This document shows positions 1 to 10,187 of a stretch of DNA of 64,000 bases, piece by piece. The translations under genes were made by a program, and so were the position numbers. Origin of the DNA: Procambarus clarkii (Eukaryota; Arthropoda; Malacostraca; Decapoda; Cambaridae); contig NC_091165.1 in the NCBI RefSeq assembly GCF_040958095.1, positions 28,931,378-28,995,377 of the forward strand. Direction: 5' to 3'. The notes under the pieces were generated by a model. The model did not search any database. It was not told where the DNA came from and saw only the letters and a list, made by a program, of their open reading frames with translations. Position 1 is the stretch's first letter. Each line of letters starts with the position of its first letter.

Positions 1-510
1 CGCTGAAAACAGCCTAAAAAAAAGGCAATTAAGACTAAAAAAGTATATGATAATATTCACCACTATGGCAAGAGATCAGGTGTAATGAGTCTGAGGAGAG
101 GTGAACAGCACAGCGTCCAGCCCCTTACTGAAACCAGAAACACCAGCTGTGCCTTTTATGTACTCGCATAACAACACCATCTTCTCAAACTCTTTTTTCC
201 ATTGGTCGACAGCGGCTGCTCGAAGCCGCGATTGGTCACAAAGTAGTGATTAGCTATTGGTTAGCGCGAGGATCATCAACTCTTGGGTGTGTATTCAGCG
301 TTAGTTCAGGTTGGAGGGATCACATAGCTTTCTAGTACATTTAATTAATTTCAACCCGCCATACCCATCCTGTGGGTGATTGTGGGTAATGTTATAGAGG
401 CGCATAATGGACTCGGGAACTGAGCCGAATGAAGAACAACGAAGCCTCAACTGATTTAGAGTATTCTAAAATGCCATTATAATATTCATAGTGAATTCTA
501 TTTTTATTTT
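1..510. other. unannotated flank
   Basis: I see no gene, repeat family or RNA here. Short open frames lack codon structure or splice context. Confidence 0.5.
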
Positions 511-675
<165 letters not shown>

Positions 676-957
676 TTGCTTATTGTGTCAGACAATATAT
701 ATTAGTATATTTTGGTTGCAGTCTTTCTTGTAAACATATGTTGTTGAATATGAACGAAAGGGTAAGATTAATAATTCTAACACGAATCTTCTCAATATTT
801 CTTGAGTTTTTCTCAAAAATTGCTCTTGAGAGCGCTTTCCGGAAGTTTGGCGTTATACAGGACGGATTTGGGGTATTAAGGTCTCCAGTCAGGAGGGTTT
901 TTAAGTGTTATAGTTTATCAGTGAGCGGAGGGGAAGGAATGGTATGCTCTTGGAGAC

Positions 958-1025
958 ACGGGCTCACCATAGCCCGTGCTACATGGACACTTCGTTCTGC
1001 GTAGCTAAATCTGAAACAACAACAA
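958..1025 (+). mobile_element. 68-bp two-hairpin mini-retroposon with (AAC)n tail
   Basis: The unit begins ACGGGCTCACCATAGCCCGT, a perfect hairpin, followed by a second, weaker stem and an (AAC)n tail. It is bounded by a 9-bp direct repeat CTTGGAGAC (949-957 and 1026-1034), as expected of a target-site duplication. Relatives lie at 8104 (minus), 31424 and 57772. No tRNA-like box is visible. The family is not one I can name. Confidence 0.7.
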
Positions 1026-1084
1026 CTTGGAGACGCCGTAGAGAGACGGTGGCAGCACACTTACACCTTGAAACAGCTCATGGG

Positions 1085-1250
1085 TGAAGGGACGGCACGT
1101 ATCAGGAGAAAGGGTCAAGCCATTACGACTATATATCACTTGGAAGGGATCAGGATAAGGATTTGGGATGGGGATTTGGGATGGGACGGGGGGGGGGGGA
1201 GGGAAGGATGATACCCAACCACTTGGTTGGTGAGAGACTTTAAAAAGCAC
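1085..1250 (-). mobile_element. SINE-C copy, body only
   Basis: In reverse complement this matches the body of the SINE at 42555-42735: GTCCCATCCCAAATCC, TCCTGATCCCTTC, then an AGTCGTAATGGCTTG-like block. The tRNA-like head is absent. A poly-G run interrupts it. Confidence 0.6.
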
Positions 1251-1875
1251 CTGGATACGAATTATTTATTAAATGAAAAAGCAAGTTGAGTTTATAGATA
1301 ACAAGAGCGCATCGGTTTTGTCACTACAGATGATTGTAAAAATGGACCAAGAGCCTATGACAGCGAGTCCCAATCAGGAATGAGAGACCATGCCCGGGTT
1401 CCGCGAGAACTTTAAAAAAACTTGCGAAAAAGAATACATTACCATTTGACCTTTATCGAGCTTTATTACTTGTTACCTTTTTTTTTATCGAGTAACAATT
1501 TTGATATGATTAAAGTTTCAACGTGACCTGTTAATAAGAATTATTCGACTCCGAATTAAGTTGTGTTAAAAAAATCCAAAGCCAAGTTGAACATGAAATT
1601 TGGAGACAATTAGAATCAATGTTATTCTGTTGAAACCTGTTTTAAAAACAGTCAAACGTAACTTTTTTTGCTAACATTGTTAAAGACAATTGTATGAAAA
1701 CAAAATCATTACAAAATATAGACAAGATGTTTGTAACTAGTATGCCAGGTGTTTGTAACCATTAAGCCAGATGTCAAGTGAAAAGCTTTTTCATTTTATA
1801 TTAACAGTAATTAGTAAAAAGAAATAAGCAATAAATACTTTTATAACGTTTTATTAAAAAATATGAATTATTATT
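1251..1875. other. AT-rich sequence, nothing recognised
   Basis: No open frame with support, no hairpin or repeat that I can match elsewhere in the window. Confidence 0.5.
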
Positions 1876-2027
1876 GCAGACAAGGAGTCACAATAACGTG
1901 GCTGAAATATATTGACCAGACCACACACTAGAAAGTGAAGGGACGACGACGTTTCGGTCCGTCCTGGAACATTCTCAAGTCGACTGTCGTCGTCCCTTCA
2001 CTTTCTAGTGTGTGGTTTGGTCAACAT
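1876..2027 (-). mobile_element. short Penelope-related terminal element, fold-back copy
   Basis: On the minus strand it carries ACTTGAGAAT, a GTTCC/GGACC-like hairpin, CCGAAACGTCGTCGTC, TAGTGTGTGGTCTGGTCAA and the tail CAGCCACGTTATTGTGACT. An inverted partial copy of the same block (1985-2027) follows on the plus strand, so the insert folds back on itself. It looks like the same kind of insertion as at 4648 and 7831. Flanking repeats are imperfect, so the boundaries are approximate. Confidence 0.65.
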
Positions 2028-2039
2028 GAAATATTATTT

Positions 2040-2350
2040 ATTAACCATCCTGCTCTATACGTCTATTTTGTAATTTATCACTGAAGAACCTAATATGTGT
2101 GAGCCAGGAAGGGGCTACAGTGGTAGGATGAGGTCCACCAGCTATGGGGGATGATCACTGAAGCATCACCTTGGCACGGCCACCCATATCCAGGCTCTCG
2201 ACTGCTCGATAAGGGTCTCAGATCAAATTGATTCTACCCCCATCCTTCAGCCAATATCTCTACCCCACATCTGTGACATTCCCTCTGGCCCTCCTCAGCA
2301 TCTACTCACTGTGCCTTAGCTTCTAAGACCCATTTTCCAGTCGTGCTGGG
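2040..2350. other. unannotated
   Basis: Moderately GC-rich, with no supported gene. It ends at the SINE-A tail that begins at 2352. Confidence 0.4.
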
Positions 2351-2351
2351 T

Positions 2352-2505
2352 TATCTTGACATGAGATGATTTCGGGGCTTAGTGTCCCTGCGGCCCCGTC
2401 CTCGACCAGGCCTCTTTTTTGTTACACACCCCCAGGAAGCAGCCCGTAGCAGCTGTCTAACTCCCTGGTACCTATTTACTGCTAGGTGAACAGACGCATC
2501 AGGGA
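2352..2505 (-). mobile_element. SINE-A fragment (3' body)
   Basis: It shares GGTTATCTTGA, TGATTTCGGGGCTTAGTGTC, CCTCGACCAGGCCTC and CCTATTTACTGCTAGGT with the full copies at 19508, 23790, 34724 and 52616. The tRNA-like head is missing. Confidence 0.8.
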
Positions 2506-2639
2506 CAGTTTCTTGACGTTAGGAAATGTTAGAAGGACAGGCTGGAGTGGGAGCTTGCTATCCCATTTGCTTCAACATCACTGAAGCAAATGGTATAGAG
2601 CAAGCTCTACAAACATTCTTGAAAGATATATTTCTAGAT

Positions 2640-3690
2640 GAAGATGGCCACAGACTGGAGTGAGCCAGTCGGCCTCCTGCGGAAACTGTGCTTCATCTCA
2701 GACTTCATGACCAGCACGGAGAGCTAAACTGTTGGAAGTGGCGACAGGAAACGTTTTTAAATCAGCATGTCAGGGGACCCACATGAATGAGAGGCAATGA
2801 TGAACCAGCGAGACTCGACCTAGTCTTCACTCTGAATGACTCCGACATAAGGGAAATCGGTTTCGAAGTTCCCGTGGGAATGATTGATCACAGTGTACTG
2901 ATGTTTGAGTATCTGGTCGAAGTAGGGTTAATGTACTCAAGGAAGGGACTGAAACCTAAAGGTTGGGATTCCGAATGGGAAACTATGAGATAAGAAAATT
3001 CCTATCAGATATAATTTGTGAAACAGAGCTCAGAGGAAAGACGGCCCAAGACATGATGGACTACATCACACAGACGTGTAAGGAAGCAGCAGAGAAGTTC
3101 GTCCCAGTCCAAAAGGAAAAAAAGGAAATGCACACGAGAAACCCATGGTTTAATCAGAGATGTAACCTAGCAAAGCAACTTAGTACAAGGGCATGGGGAA
3201 ACTATAGAAATAACAGGACACTTGGGAGCAGAGAAGATACCAGAGTGCCAGGAATGAAGACGGTTCAGGATGAGAAATGAGGCAGAAAGCCTCTTTCTCA
3301 TCTTCTTTCTCTAGCCTCTCAGAAAGCCTCACAATCGACTTGAGAATGGTCCAGGACGGACCGAAACGTCCACGTCCCTTCACATTCTAGTGTGTGGTCT
3401 GGTCATCATACTTTAACCACGTTATTGTGACTCATCGCCTGCAGGCAGAAAGCCAATATGAAAATGACATAGCAAGCAAGGCAAAGACTCAACCTAAATT
3501 ACTGCACAGCCACACCAGGAGAAAAACGACAGTGAAGGAACAGGTAATGAAACTGAGGACACGGGTTGACAAATTCACTACAAATGACAAGGAAGTGTGC
3601 GAGGAACTCAATAAGAAATTCCAGGAGGTTTTCACGCTAGAAGACGTTTCCCAACATCATCTTGACGTAAGGAAACATTAGGAGGGCGAG
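2640..3690 (+). mobile_element. LINE fragment: C-terminal endonuclease plus linker
   Basis: The translation contains RGNDEPARLDLVFT and PVGMIDHSVLMFEY, matching the end of the EEP (AP-like) endonuclease of CR1/Jockey-type non-LTR elements (the SDH motif here reads IDH). The linker follows (KKEMHTRNPWFNQRCNLAK) and, after an insertion at 3292-3442, continues as NDIASKAKTQPKLLHSHT. Frames are broken and no reverse transcriptase follows, so this is a dead 5' fragment. The clade is uncertain. Confidence 0.75.
3292..3442 (+). mobile_element. short Penelope-related terminal element in a LINE
   Basis: This insert interrupts the LINE linker and is bounded by the 12-bp direct repeat AGGCAGAAAGCC (3280-3291 and 3443-3454). 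It carries the hammerhead-like block CTTGAGAATGGTCC-AGGAC-GGACCGAAACGTC (3339-3370, hyphens mark stem and loop) and ends with ACCACGTTATTGTGACTCAT and CGCCTGC. The duplication shows that the roughly 150-bp unit moved as a discrete element. Confidence 0.8.
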
Positions 3691-3963
3691 CTACCTCCCA
3701 GCATCAATATTTCTGGACCGCCTGCTCACGAAAGTGCTTTTTGTAGTTTTTATTAATTTTGTTTTGCTAGTATATATACAAAAAAATGCTGTTTAGTTAC
3801 TTCATCAACTGAAGAATAGGTCTAGGAAGACCCATACTTCTGGGTCGTGTACGAGGTCATTCAGAATACTGGGTCTTGGTAAGTCCCATGGATGAATGGG
3901 TTTTTTGAGGGGTGGTTCCTCTGAATCTGTATTTCTTGGATTTTATAATCACTTGTTGTACTG

Positions 3964-4139
3964 ATGATTACAAAGCGGGGCCTCACGATTACAAAGGCGG
4001 GGCTTCACGATTACAAAGCGGGGCCTCACGATTACAAAGGCGGGGCCTCACGATTACAAAGCGGGGCCTCACGATTACAAAGGCGGGGCCTCACGATTAC
4101 AAAGGCGGGGCCTCACGATTACAAAGGCGGGGCTTCACG
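3964..4139. repeat. 21/22-bp minisatellite
   Basis: About eight units of CACGATTACAAAGGCGGGGC, alternating between forms with one or two G before CGGGGC. The frames reading HDYKGGASRLQ repeats are artefacts. Confidence 0.95.
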
Positions 4140-4638
4140 GTCCGGGATGCAGAGCTTGCTTGAGAGGTAGGTGAGTCTGGTGTTCATGGACATTCTCATA
4201 AGAGAAATGTGCAGCTCGAGGGGGGATTATATGGGTGTTCTTGAGCTGGTGTAATGATCATTCTGTTTAGGTAAAGCTTGACATGCGTTGTGGCTTGGTC
4301 TGAATCTGAAGAAATCAGTCAGGGGAGATTTTAGGCTATTGCTAATGTCTCAGAGACGTACTGGGTGGAGTAGAGCAGTCTTTTGGTATACTGTAGTCTA
4401 GAACGGTGCTGGAGTTCTTGGTGGCTATGGGTTCTCCCCTGATGTAAACCCCCACCTACCTTTTCTTTCGAGAATGGTAGACAACTAGCTGTGTTTATCT
4501 GGATATTTAGGTTTGGTGGTGACTCTCCATTTCCTTTCCCATTTCACACTTAGAGCTGTTCGCTTTTCCTGCTGTGCAGATGTTTGGTGCATTGGTGTTT
4601 GCACGTTTGCAAATGTGCAAACGTGCATTGTTTGCTAT
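4140..4638. other. unannotated
   Basis: No supported gene or recognised repeat, apart from a short TTTGCACGTTTGCAAATGTG imperfect palindrome near 4600. Confidence 0.4.
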
Positions 4639-4647
4639 ATAACAACT

Positions 4648-4802
4648 GTTTGACCAGACCACACACTAGAAGGAGAAGGGACGACGACGACGTTTCGGTC
4701 AGTCCGGTTGCCAGGACGGACCGAAACGTCGTCGTCCCTTCACCTTCTAGTGTGTGGTCTGGTCAACTTACTTTAGCCACGTTATTGTGACTCATCGCCT
4801 GC
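4648..4802 (+). mobile_element. fold-back Penelope-related terminal element
   Basis: An inverted arm (4650-4706, TTGACCAGACCACACACTAG through CGTTTCGGTC) is followed directly by the same block in plus orientation (4711-4802: GGACCGAAACGTCGTCGTCC, then the tail TTATTGTGACTCATCGCCTG). The whole palindrome is bounded by the 9-bp direct repeat ATAACAACT (4639-4647 and 4803-4811), so it was inserted as one unit. Confidence 0.8.
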
Positions 4803-4814
4803 ATAACAACTCTT

Positions 4815-5476
4815 TGTTTAGTGCATTGTTTGGTGCATTGTTTGGTGCATTGTTTGGTGCATTGTTTGGTGCATTGTTTGGTGCATTGTTTAGTGCATTG
4901 TTTGGACATTGTTTGATGCATTGTTTGGTGCATTGTTTGGTGCATTGTTTAGTGCATTGTTTGGACATTGTTTGGTGCATTGTTTGGTGCATTGTTTGGT
5001 GCATTGTTTGGTGCATTGTTTGGTGCATTGTTTGGTGCATTGTTTGGTGCATTGTTTGGTGCATTGTTTGGTGCATTGTTTGGTGCATTGTTTGGTGCAT
5101 TGTTTGGGGCATTGTTTGGTGCATTGTTTGGGGCATTGTTTGGTGCATTGTTTGGTGCATTGTTTGGTGCATTGTTTGGTGCATTGTTTGGTGCATTGTT
5201 TGGTGCATTGTTTGGGGCATTGTTTGGTGCATTGTTTGGGGCATTGTTTGGTGCATTGTTTGGTGCATTGTTTGGTGCATTGTTTGGTGCATTGTTTGGT
5301 GCATTGTTTGGTGCATTGTTTGGTGCATTGTTTGGGGCATTGTTTGGGGCATTGTTTGGTGCATTGTTTGGTGCATTGTTTGGTGCATTGTTTGGTGCAT
5401 TGTTTGGGGCATTGTTTGGTGCATTGTTTGGGGCATTGTTTGGTGCATTGTTTGGGGCATTGTTTAGTGCATTGAC
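4815..5476. repeat. 12-bp minisatellite, about 55 units
   Basis: The unit is GCATTGTTTGGT with GGGC and TAGT variants. It has no stop in five or more frames, giving long artefactual proteins (ALFG, VHCL, WCIV, NNAP, QTMH repeats). Confidence 0.97.
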
Positions 5477-5784
5477 CCCTACTCCATCTAGTCTAACTGT
5501 TAAGACATGGGCAACATCGTCTGAAAAATGAGTGACGATGGTGTCTGTATTCAGGGTGAGGGACGTCGTAGAGGCCAGTTCTTCCCTTCCTCTATTCATT
5601 TACCGTATTTACCGTTGAAGTTTTCTGTTCCTTTCCATACTCTATATTATTCACCTTCGCTTTGATGTCCAAAGAGCTTGGAAAGGATTCACCTTCTTCC
5701 AGCCCAGCGCATCGACATGAAGAATACATTCCTTCTCACATCCCTCTTGCAATTTTGGTTTACACCTGTTTATTATATGTATAC
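5477..5784. other. unannotated
   Basis: No supported gene between the minisatellite and the SINE-C copy. Confidence 0.4.
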
Positions 5785-5955
5785 TCTTGGCCTGGTCGGT
5801 ACAGTGGCGACCTCGCTTCTTGCAGGTCGGCGTTCGATCCCCGGATACACCAATTGGCGTGGCACTGTTCCTTCACTCCTTTCTCATGTCCTTTCAAAGT
5901 ACATTATAGTCATGCTGAATTAGCGCTTTCGCCTCATAATTACCTACTCTGGTTA
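5785..5955 (+). mobile_element. SINE-C copy with tRNA-like head
   Basis: The head has CTGGTCGGTACAGTGGCGAC and the B-box-like GTCGGCGTTCGATCCCC. The body contains CTTTCAAAGTACATTATAGT, matching other SINE-C bodies. A second open frame across it is incidental. Confidence 0.6.
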
Positions 5956-6171
5956 CTGGAATTATAATGTCATGTTATATCTCGTGTTTTGTTGGGAAGT
6001 AGTTCTGACCGAACTTTGAACCATAATTCGAAATACTCACAAAACGAGACCTAACCGCGTCCAGTTCACGCCATTTAAAACAGACCTTTGTACAGTAATC
6101 TGTGTGAAAGTCATTTACCAGACTAGAGGAACAAATATACAAGATGGTTTTCCTAAATATTTAACTCGCTA

Positions 6172-6274
<103 letters not shown>

Positions 6275-6289
6275 AGAGAAAAAAGGCAA

Positions 6290-6820
6290 TTCCACAAGTT
6301 GCAATTTATAATTTTAAATATTATAAATTCACAATTAGACTCCTAGACAACTTTAATTCAACTCGTTGTCAAACGGGTGCTATTAACCAACGAGAAGGAT
6401 AGATGAGATCAGCAATTCCTGTGGACACGTCCCGAGTCGTGGATCAAGACTAAGTGGGACTCGAACCTTTGGAGTGTGAGGTAGCTCGGTTGTCAAGACG
6501 CGACCTCTCTTGATGTTTTCATATAAAAACAAACGATGGTGTGTGTCCCTGTCAAGTAACGTAACGCCCAATCTGATTGGAATCCACTCTGTATTATCCT
6601 ATATCTACCTTGATATCCCTATATCCTTACTCAAGACTTCTGAATCCTAATCCTACTGCCTTCTAATCCTCCTGCTCGGGTCAAGGATTTATTAGGCATA
6701 TACGCACACACTACGAAACCTGTAGATCTTTCAACAATCATGGGGGCTTAGTTTATATTTATTAAACAGTTTACGAGCTTCAAATCTACATAATCTATGA
6801 TTACTGACGTAATAATTGGT
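6290..6820. other. unannotated
   Basis: No supported gene. A segment near 6420-6500 (GTCCCGAGTCGTGGATCAAG, GACTCGAACCTTTGGAGTGT) looks like a degenerate tRNA-type head on the minus strand, too weak to call. Confidence 0.35.
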
Positions 6821-6825
6821 CTCTT

Positions 6826-7372
6826 AGTGCATTGTGGTGTATCGTGGTGCTTCGTGGTGCTTCGTGGTGCTTCGTGGTGCTTCGTGGTGCTTCGTGGTGT
6901 ATCGTGGTGCTTCGTGGTGCTTCGTGGTGCTTCGTGGTGTATCGTGGTACTTCGAGGTGTATCGTGGTGCATCGTGGTGTATCGTGGTGCTTCGTGGTGC
7001 TTCGTGGTGCTTCGTGGTGCTTCGTGGTGTATCGTGGTGCTTCGTGGTGCTTCGTGGTGTATCGTGGTACTTCGAGGTGTATCGTGGTGCATCGTGGTGT
7101 ATCGTGGTGCTTCGTGGTGCTTCGTGGTGCTTCGTGGTGCTTCGTGGTGTATCGTGGTGCTTCGTGGTGCTTCGTGGTGTTTCGTGGTACTTCGAGGTGT
7201 ATCGTGGTGCATCGTGGTGTATCGTGGTGCTTCGTGATGCTTCGTGGTACTTCGTGGTGCTTCGTGGTGCTTCGTGATGCTTCGTGGTACTTCGTGGTGT
7301 ATCGTGGTGCTTCGTGATGCTTCGCGGTGCTTCGCGGTGCTTCGTGGTGCATCGTGGTGCTTCGTGGTGCTC
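6826..7372. repeat. 10-bp minisatellite with 120-bp higher-order period
   Basis: The basic unit is TTCGTGGTGC. Variant units (GTATC, GTAC, CGAGGTG) recur in the same order near 6938, 7058 and 7178, which gives a 120-bp higher-order repeat. Open frames in several directions are artefacts. Confidence 0.95.
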
Positions 7373-7489
7373 TCTTCACCAACGTGAAGAGATTTTGCTG
7401 CAACAGACGATCCTCAAACCTGGACCTCTTCCGATCAGGCAGTCGTGGTTCTTGTTCCGTTTAGTCACTTCTCAGGATTGTTTACCTGA

Positions 7490-7625
7490 ATTTACCTGAG
7501 GGCTACCCCCTCTTTAGTGGCCTCGACGGGGGAAGAGGAAGCCGGGATATCCGGTGATGGGGGGCGTAGGTTGAAGGCACCATTCCCAAGGCACTCTTGT
7601 CCTAGTACCTCAAGGCTCATCAGGG
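7490..7625. repeat. dispersed repeat, TTTACCTGA type
   Basis: TTTACCTGAGGGCTACCCCC, TAGTGGCCTCGACGGG and GAAGAGGAAGCCGG match a diverged copy at about 43203-43290 (TTTACCTGAGTTTATCTGAG, AATGGCCTTGACGAGGATAG). The family is unknown to me. Confidence 0.55.
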
Positions 7626-7632
7626 GGGCTGC

Positions 7633-7829
7633 TAGTTCAGTGTTCGTAGCTGGTGGTATTATAGCAGTCTTCGTCTAGTTCAGTGTTCGTAGCTGGTGGT
7701 ATTATACCAGTCTTCGTCTAGTTCAGTGTACGTAACTGGTGGTATTATAGCAGTCTTCGTCTAGTACAGTGTACGTAGCTGGTGGTATTATAGCAGTCTT
7801 CGTCTAGTTCAGTGTACGTAGCTGGTGGT
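7633..7829. repeat. 43-bp minisatellite
   Basis: About 4.5 units of TAGTTCAGTGTTCGTAGCTG plus GTGGTATTATAGCAGTCTTC and GTC, with start-to-start spacing of 43 bp. The next insertion sits in or at the edge of this array. Confidence 0.9.
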
Positions 7830-7830
7830 G

Positions 7831-8012
7831 TTGACCAGACCACACACTTGAAGGTGAAGGGACGACGACGTTTCAGTCCGTCTTGGACCATTCTCAAGTC
7901 GACTGTGTGGTCCAGAGAATGGTCCAGGACGGACCGAAACGTCGTCGTCCCTTCACCTTCTAGTGTGTGGTCTGGTCAACATACTTCAGCCACGTTATTG
8001 TGACTTATCGTC
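7831..8012 (+). mobile_element. fold-back Penelope-related terminal element
   Basis: An inverted arm (7831-7903, including CATTCTCAAGTCGAC) is followed by the same block in plus orientation (GAATGGTCC-AGGAC-GGACC-GAAACGTCGTC, 7917-7946) and the tail CAGCCACGTTATTGTGACTT. The flanks resemble each other (CTGGTGGT against CTGGGTGGT), but the tandem repeat context prevents a firm target-site duplication. Confidence 0.7.
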
Positions 8013-8103
8013 TAACTGGGTGGTATTATACTAGCGTTCGTCTTCTTTTTAGATTAAGGTTGTCTACACTCAGATCTTCCTTCTCCCGAGTCCGGAAGAT
8101 ACT

Positions 8104-8178
8104 CGTTGTTGTTCTTGTTTTAGATTTATCTACTCGGAACGAAATGTCCATGTAGCACGGGCTATGGTGAGCCCGTAA
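8104..8178 (-). mobile_element. two-hairpin mini-retroposon copy
   Basis: In reverse complement it reads ACGGGCTCACCATAGCCCGT, then ATGGACATTTCGTTCCGAGT and an ACAAGAACAACAAC tail. It is the same family as 958 and 31424. No target-site duplication is evident. Confidence 0.6.
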
Positions 8179-8189
8179 ATGAGTTCGGT

Positions 8190-8469
8190 TATTCACGATA
8201 ACTTTGTTACTGTGATATTTGGGTCAAAGTCTTAAATGGAAGTGGGGGTTTCCTCCTTTTCCCCCTGTTTCTTTTTCGCTTCTGCTTTAGCACACTGGTT
8301 TTAGTCTTGTTTTAATAACATTATCTTGGTGGCAGGTATAGATGAACAGTGTTCACCTGTGTGTCCCATTCTCCAACTGCTTATCTAACCACTGTAGTCG
8401 CTGTGGATTTTTGTATCTAATGCTCCTGGTGGATGAATGTTGAGTTTGATGCGCAGGGCTTCTATTGCT
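8190..8469. other. unannotated
   Basis: Nothing supported. Confidence 0.4.
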
Positions 8470-8640
8470 TCACATTACAGTAAGTAGTGTAATAGTGGTG
8501 CCTCTGCAAAAAAGGTACTCTGAGAATATACTTTGCCTGGGGCTATCTCACTCCTCGTCATAACCTTGCATTTGCATGGGTTTACGTCCAGTAGCCACTC
8601 TTCAGATAATGCCTGAAGTGTCTCTAGAATATTTTGCCTT
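8470..8640 (-). mobile_element. LINE reverse-transcriptase remnant
   Basis: The minus strand translates to LETLQALSEEWLLDVNPCKC followed by KVMT, which matches the KWLLxxNxxKCKVM segment after the RT catalytic core in Jockey/CR1-type LINEs. It is short and isolated. Confidence 0.55.
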
Positions 8641-9049
8641 TTGTTTCTAGCCTAATCGAGTTTTCATGACGGGACTTCAAGTTCAGGATCCTGCCTTTCA
8701 TACTGTTGGTCGCCTAAACCAAAATAAATCCTTCCAAGTTCTATATAATCATACTCTCTTTACGTTTTATAAAGATAGTTACCTTAACTTCCTTATTTCT
8801 TGATATACAAGTCAACTAATATTGCATAACAGTTCACAGAAAACACACACATACGGTAGTCCCTGATCGAAGACCTCATCCAGCTCTTCGGAGGTGGAGT
8901 GCGTACCTAAGATACAGCAAGTCTCTAGATTGTGACATTGAGGGGCTGGAACAGGAAACTGGCCACTCTTGAGTCTCTAGTTTTACTAATAAATTCCTCA
9001 CCCACCTCCCTTAAGAACTTAAGTGCACCACTGGCTACCTAGTAGCCAG
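8641..9049. other. unannotated, probably old repeat
   Basis: No supported gene. It adjoins the 3' end of the LINE at 9050-10095 and may include its untranslated tail. Confidence 0.35.
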
Positions 9050-10095
9050 AACGTCGTACTCGGCCTACTATGCAAGGCCCAATTTGCCTAATAAGCCATA
9101 TGCACGTTTAGTCCCACACCAACTGCTTGCCATTCTTCCAGGGAGTTCACTGTGATACCATCTGGGCGACCATAAGAGCATCAGATTTACGGGGCGTTAG
9201 GTAACGGGGCTCTCTTTCAGCTGGGCATCCAGCTGGGGTGAGGCTCCTCTTGATGATGTCATTAACTTCACTGTGCCTCGAGTGCCATCTCCCTGTGCTT
9301 TGGCAGAGTAGGCCATGGTGGCCGTACCTGTCAGCCACCACCTCGCCGCAAATACACCTATATCTGGTGTGGATTGGAGCAGCAAGGCGGAGGGCCACAG
9401 CAATTCGGAGAGCGTGTGGTGTGAGACGTGTGCTTGTATATGGGGCTGCTACTGCTGTGAGGCGAGCAATGTCGTGTTGTGTTGTTGCAGCACACAGGCA
9501 CTCTGCAGCAACTTGGTCTACAATGGGGCCATCCCAGCTGGATTGCTTGTGGGCTTTTGAGGATGGTGGTTGAGGTGATGGGCCTGCACGAGAGGCCCAA
9601 CCGGTGGCACAGCGTATAAAATTGGGATCGTGTACGTCTGCCAGCTAATGAAAGTAGGCAGGTAGAATTTCCTTCACAAGGTCGTCGAATGCCGAGGAGG
9701 AGGACATGAAGGCTGGTATAGCGATTTGCGTTGCTGTTCTAACTCCGAGGCCCCCAAATCTTACGGGAAGAGAGGCTTGTTTCAACTGTACGTCATCAAG
9801 AGAGAGGTTAAGGGCCTTTTCTAGCATTGATTTCAGTAACCGTTCATACTCACCTAGTTTTGGGCTACTGTAAGATGGTGAACACCTCAGAAAGTAGGTT
9901 AACCTGGGGAGGGAGAGACATCTGGTGATGAGGTAGAGTGCATCATGAGCATCAATATCCTTAATCCTCCCATCCATCCTCTTAAGGTCGGCGATTTTCT
10001 TATCAAGGACCTCATCGATGGCTTTCAGCCCCATGAGGGGGCTCCTAGGAGTGTGCTGTCTTCAGGTTTTGTTATATGGATATTTGGCAGAACAC
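9050..10095 (-). mobile_element. LINE 3' coding remnant (RT thumb and C-terminal region)
   Basis: Minus-strand segments read in order MGLKAIDEVLDKKIADLKRM, DAHDALYLITRCLSLPRLTY, LPVRFGGLGVRTATQIAIPA, then RCICGEVVADRYGHHGLLCQ (a Cys/His motif) and VNDIIKRSLTPAG. This order is familiar from the C-terminal half of a non-LTR reverse transcriptase common in marine invertebrates. I do not assign the clade. Several frame breaks show it is dead. The plus-strand piece at 10186 encodes the next section of the same family. Confidence 0.75.
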
Positions 10096-10102
10096 CCTCG
10101 GT

Positions 10103-10108
<6 letters not shown>

Positions 10109-10183
<75 letters not shown>
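10109..10183. repeat. (AT)n microsatellite
   Basis: About 75 bp of AT lying exactly between the two oppositely oriented LINE pieces. Confidence 0.97.

Positions 10184-10185
<2 letters not shown>

Positions 10186-10187
<2 letters not shown>

Noticed and set aside
4754-5599. Long frames of ALFG, WCIV, VHCL, NNAP and QTMH repeats on both strands
   Set aside because: The 12-bp unit is a multiple of three and lacks stops in most frames, so all of these are artefacts.
6748-7403. Several 140-200-codon frames across the TTCGTGGTGC array
   Set aside because: Low-complexity translation of a 10-bp minisatellite in multiple frames.
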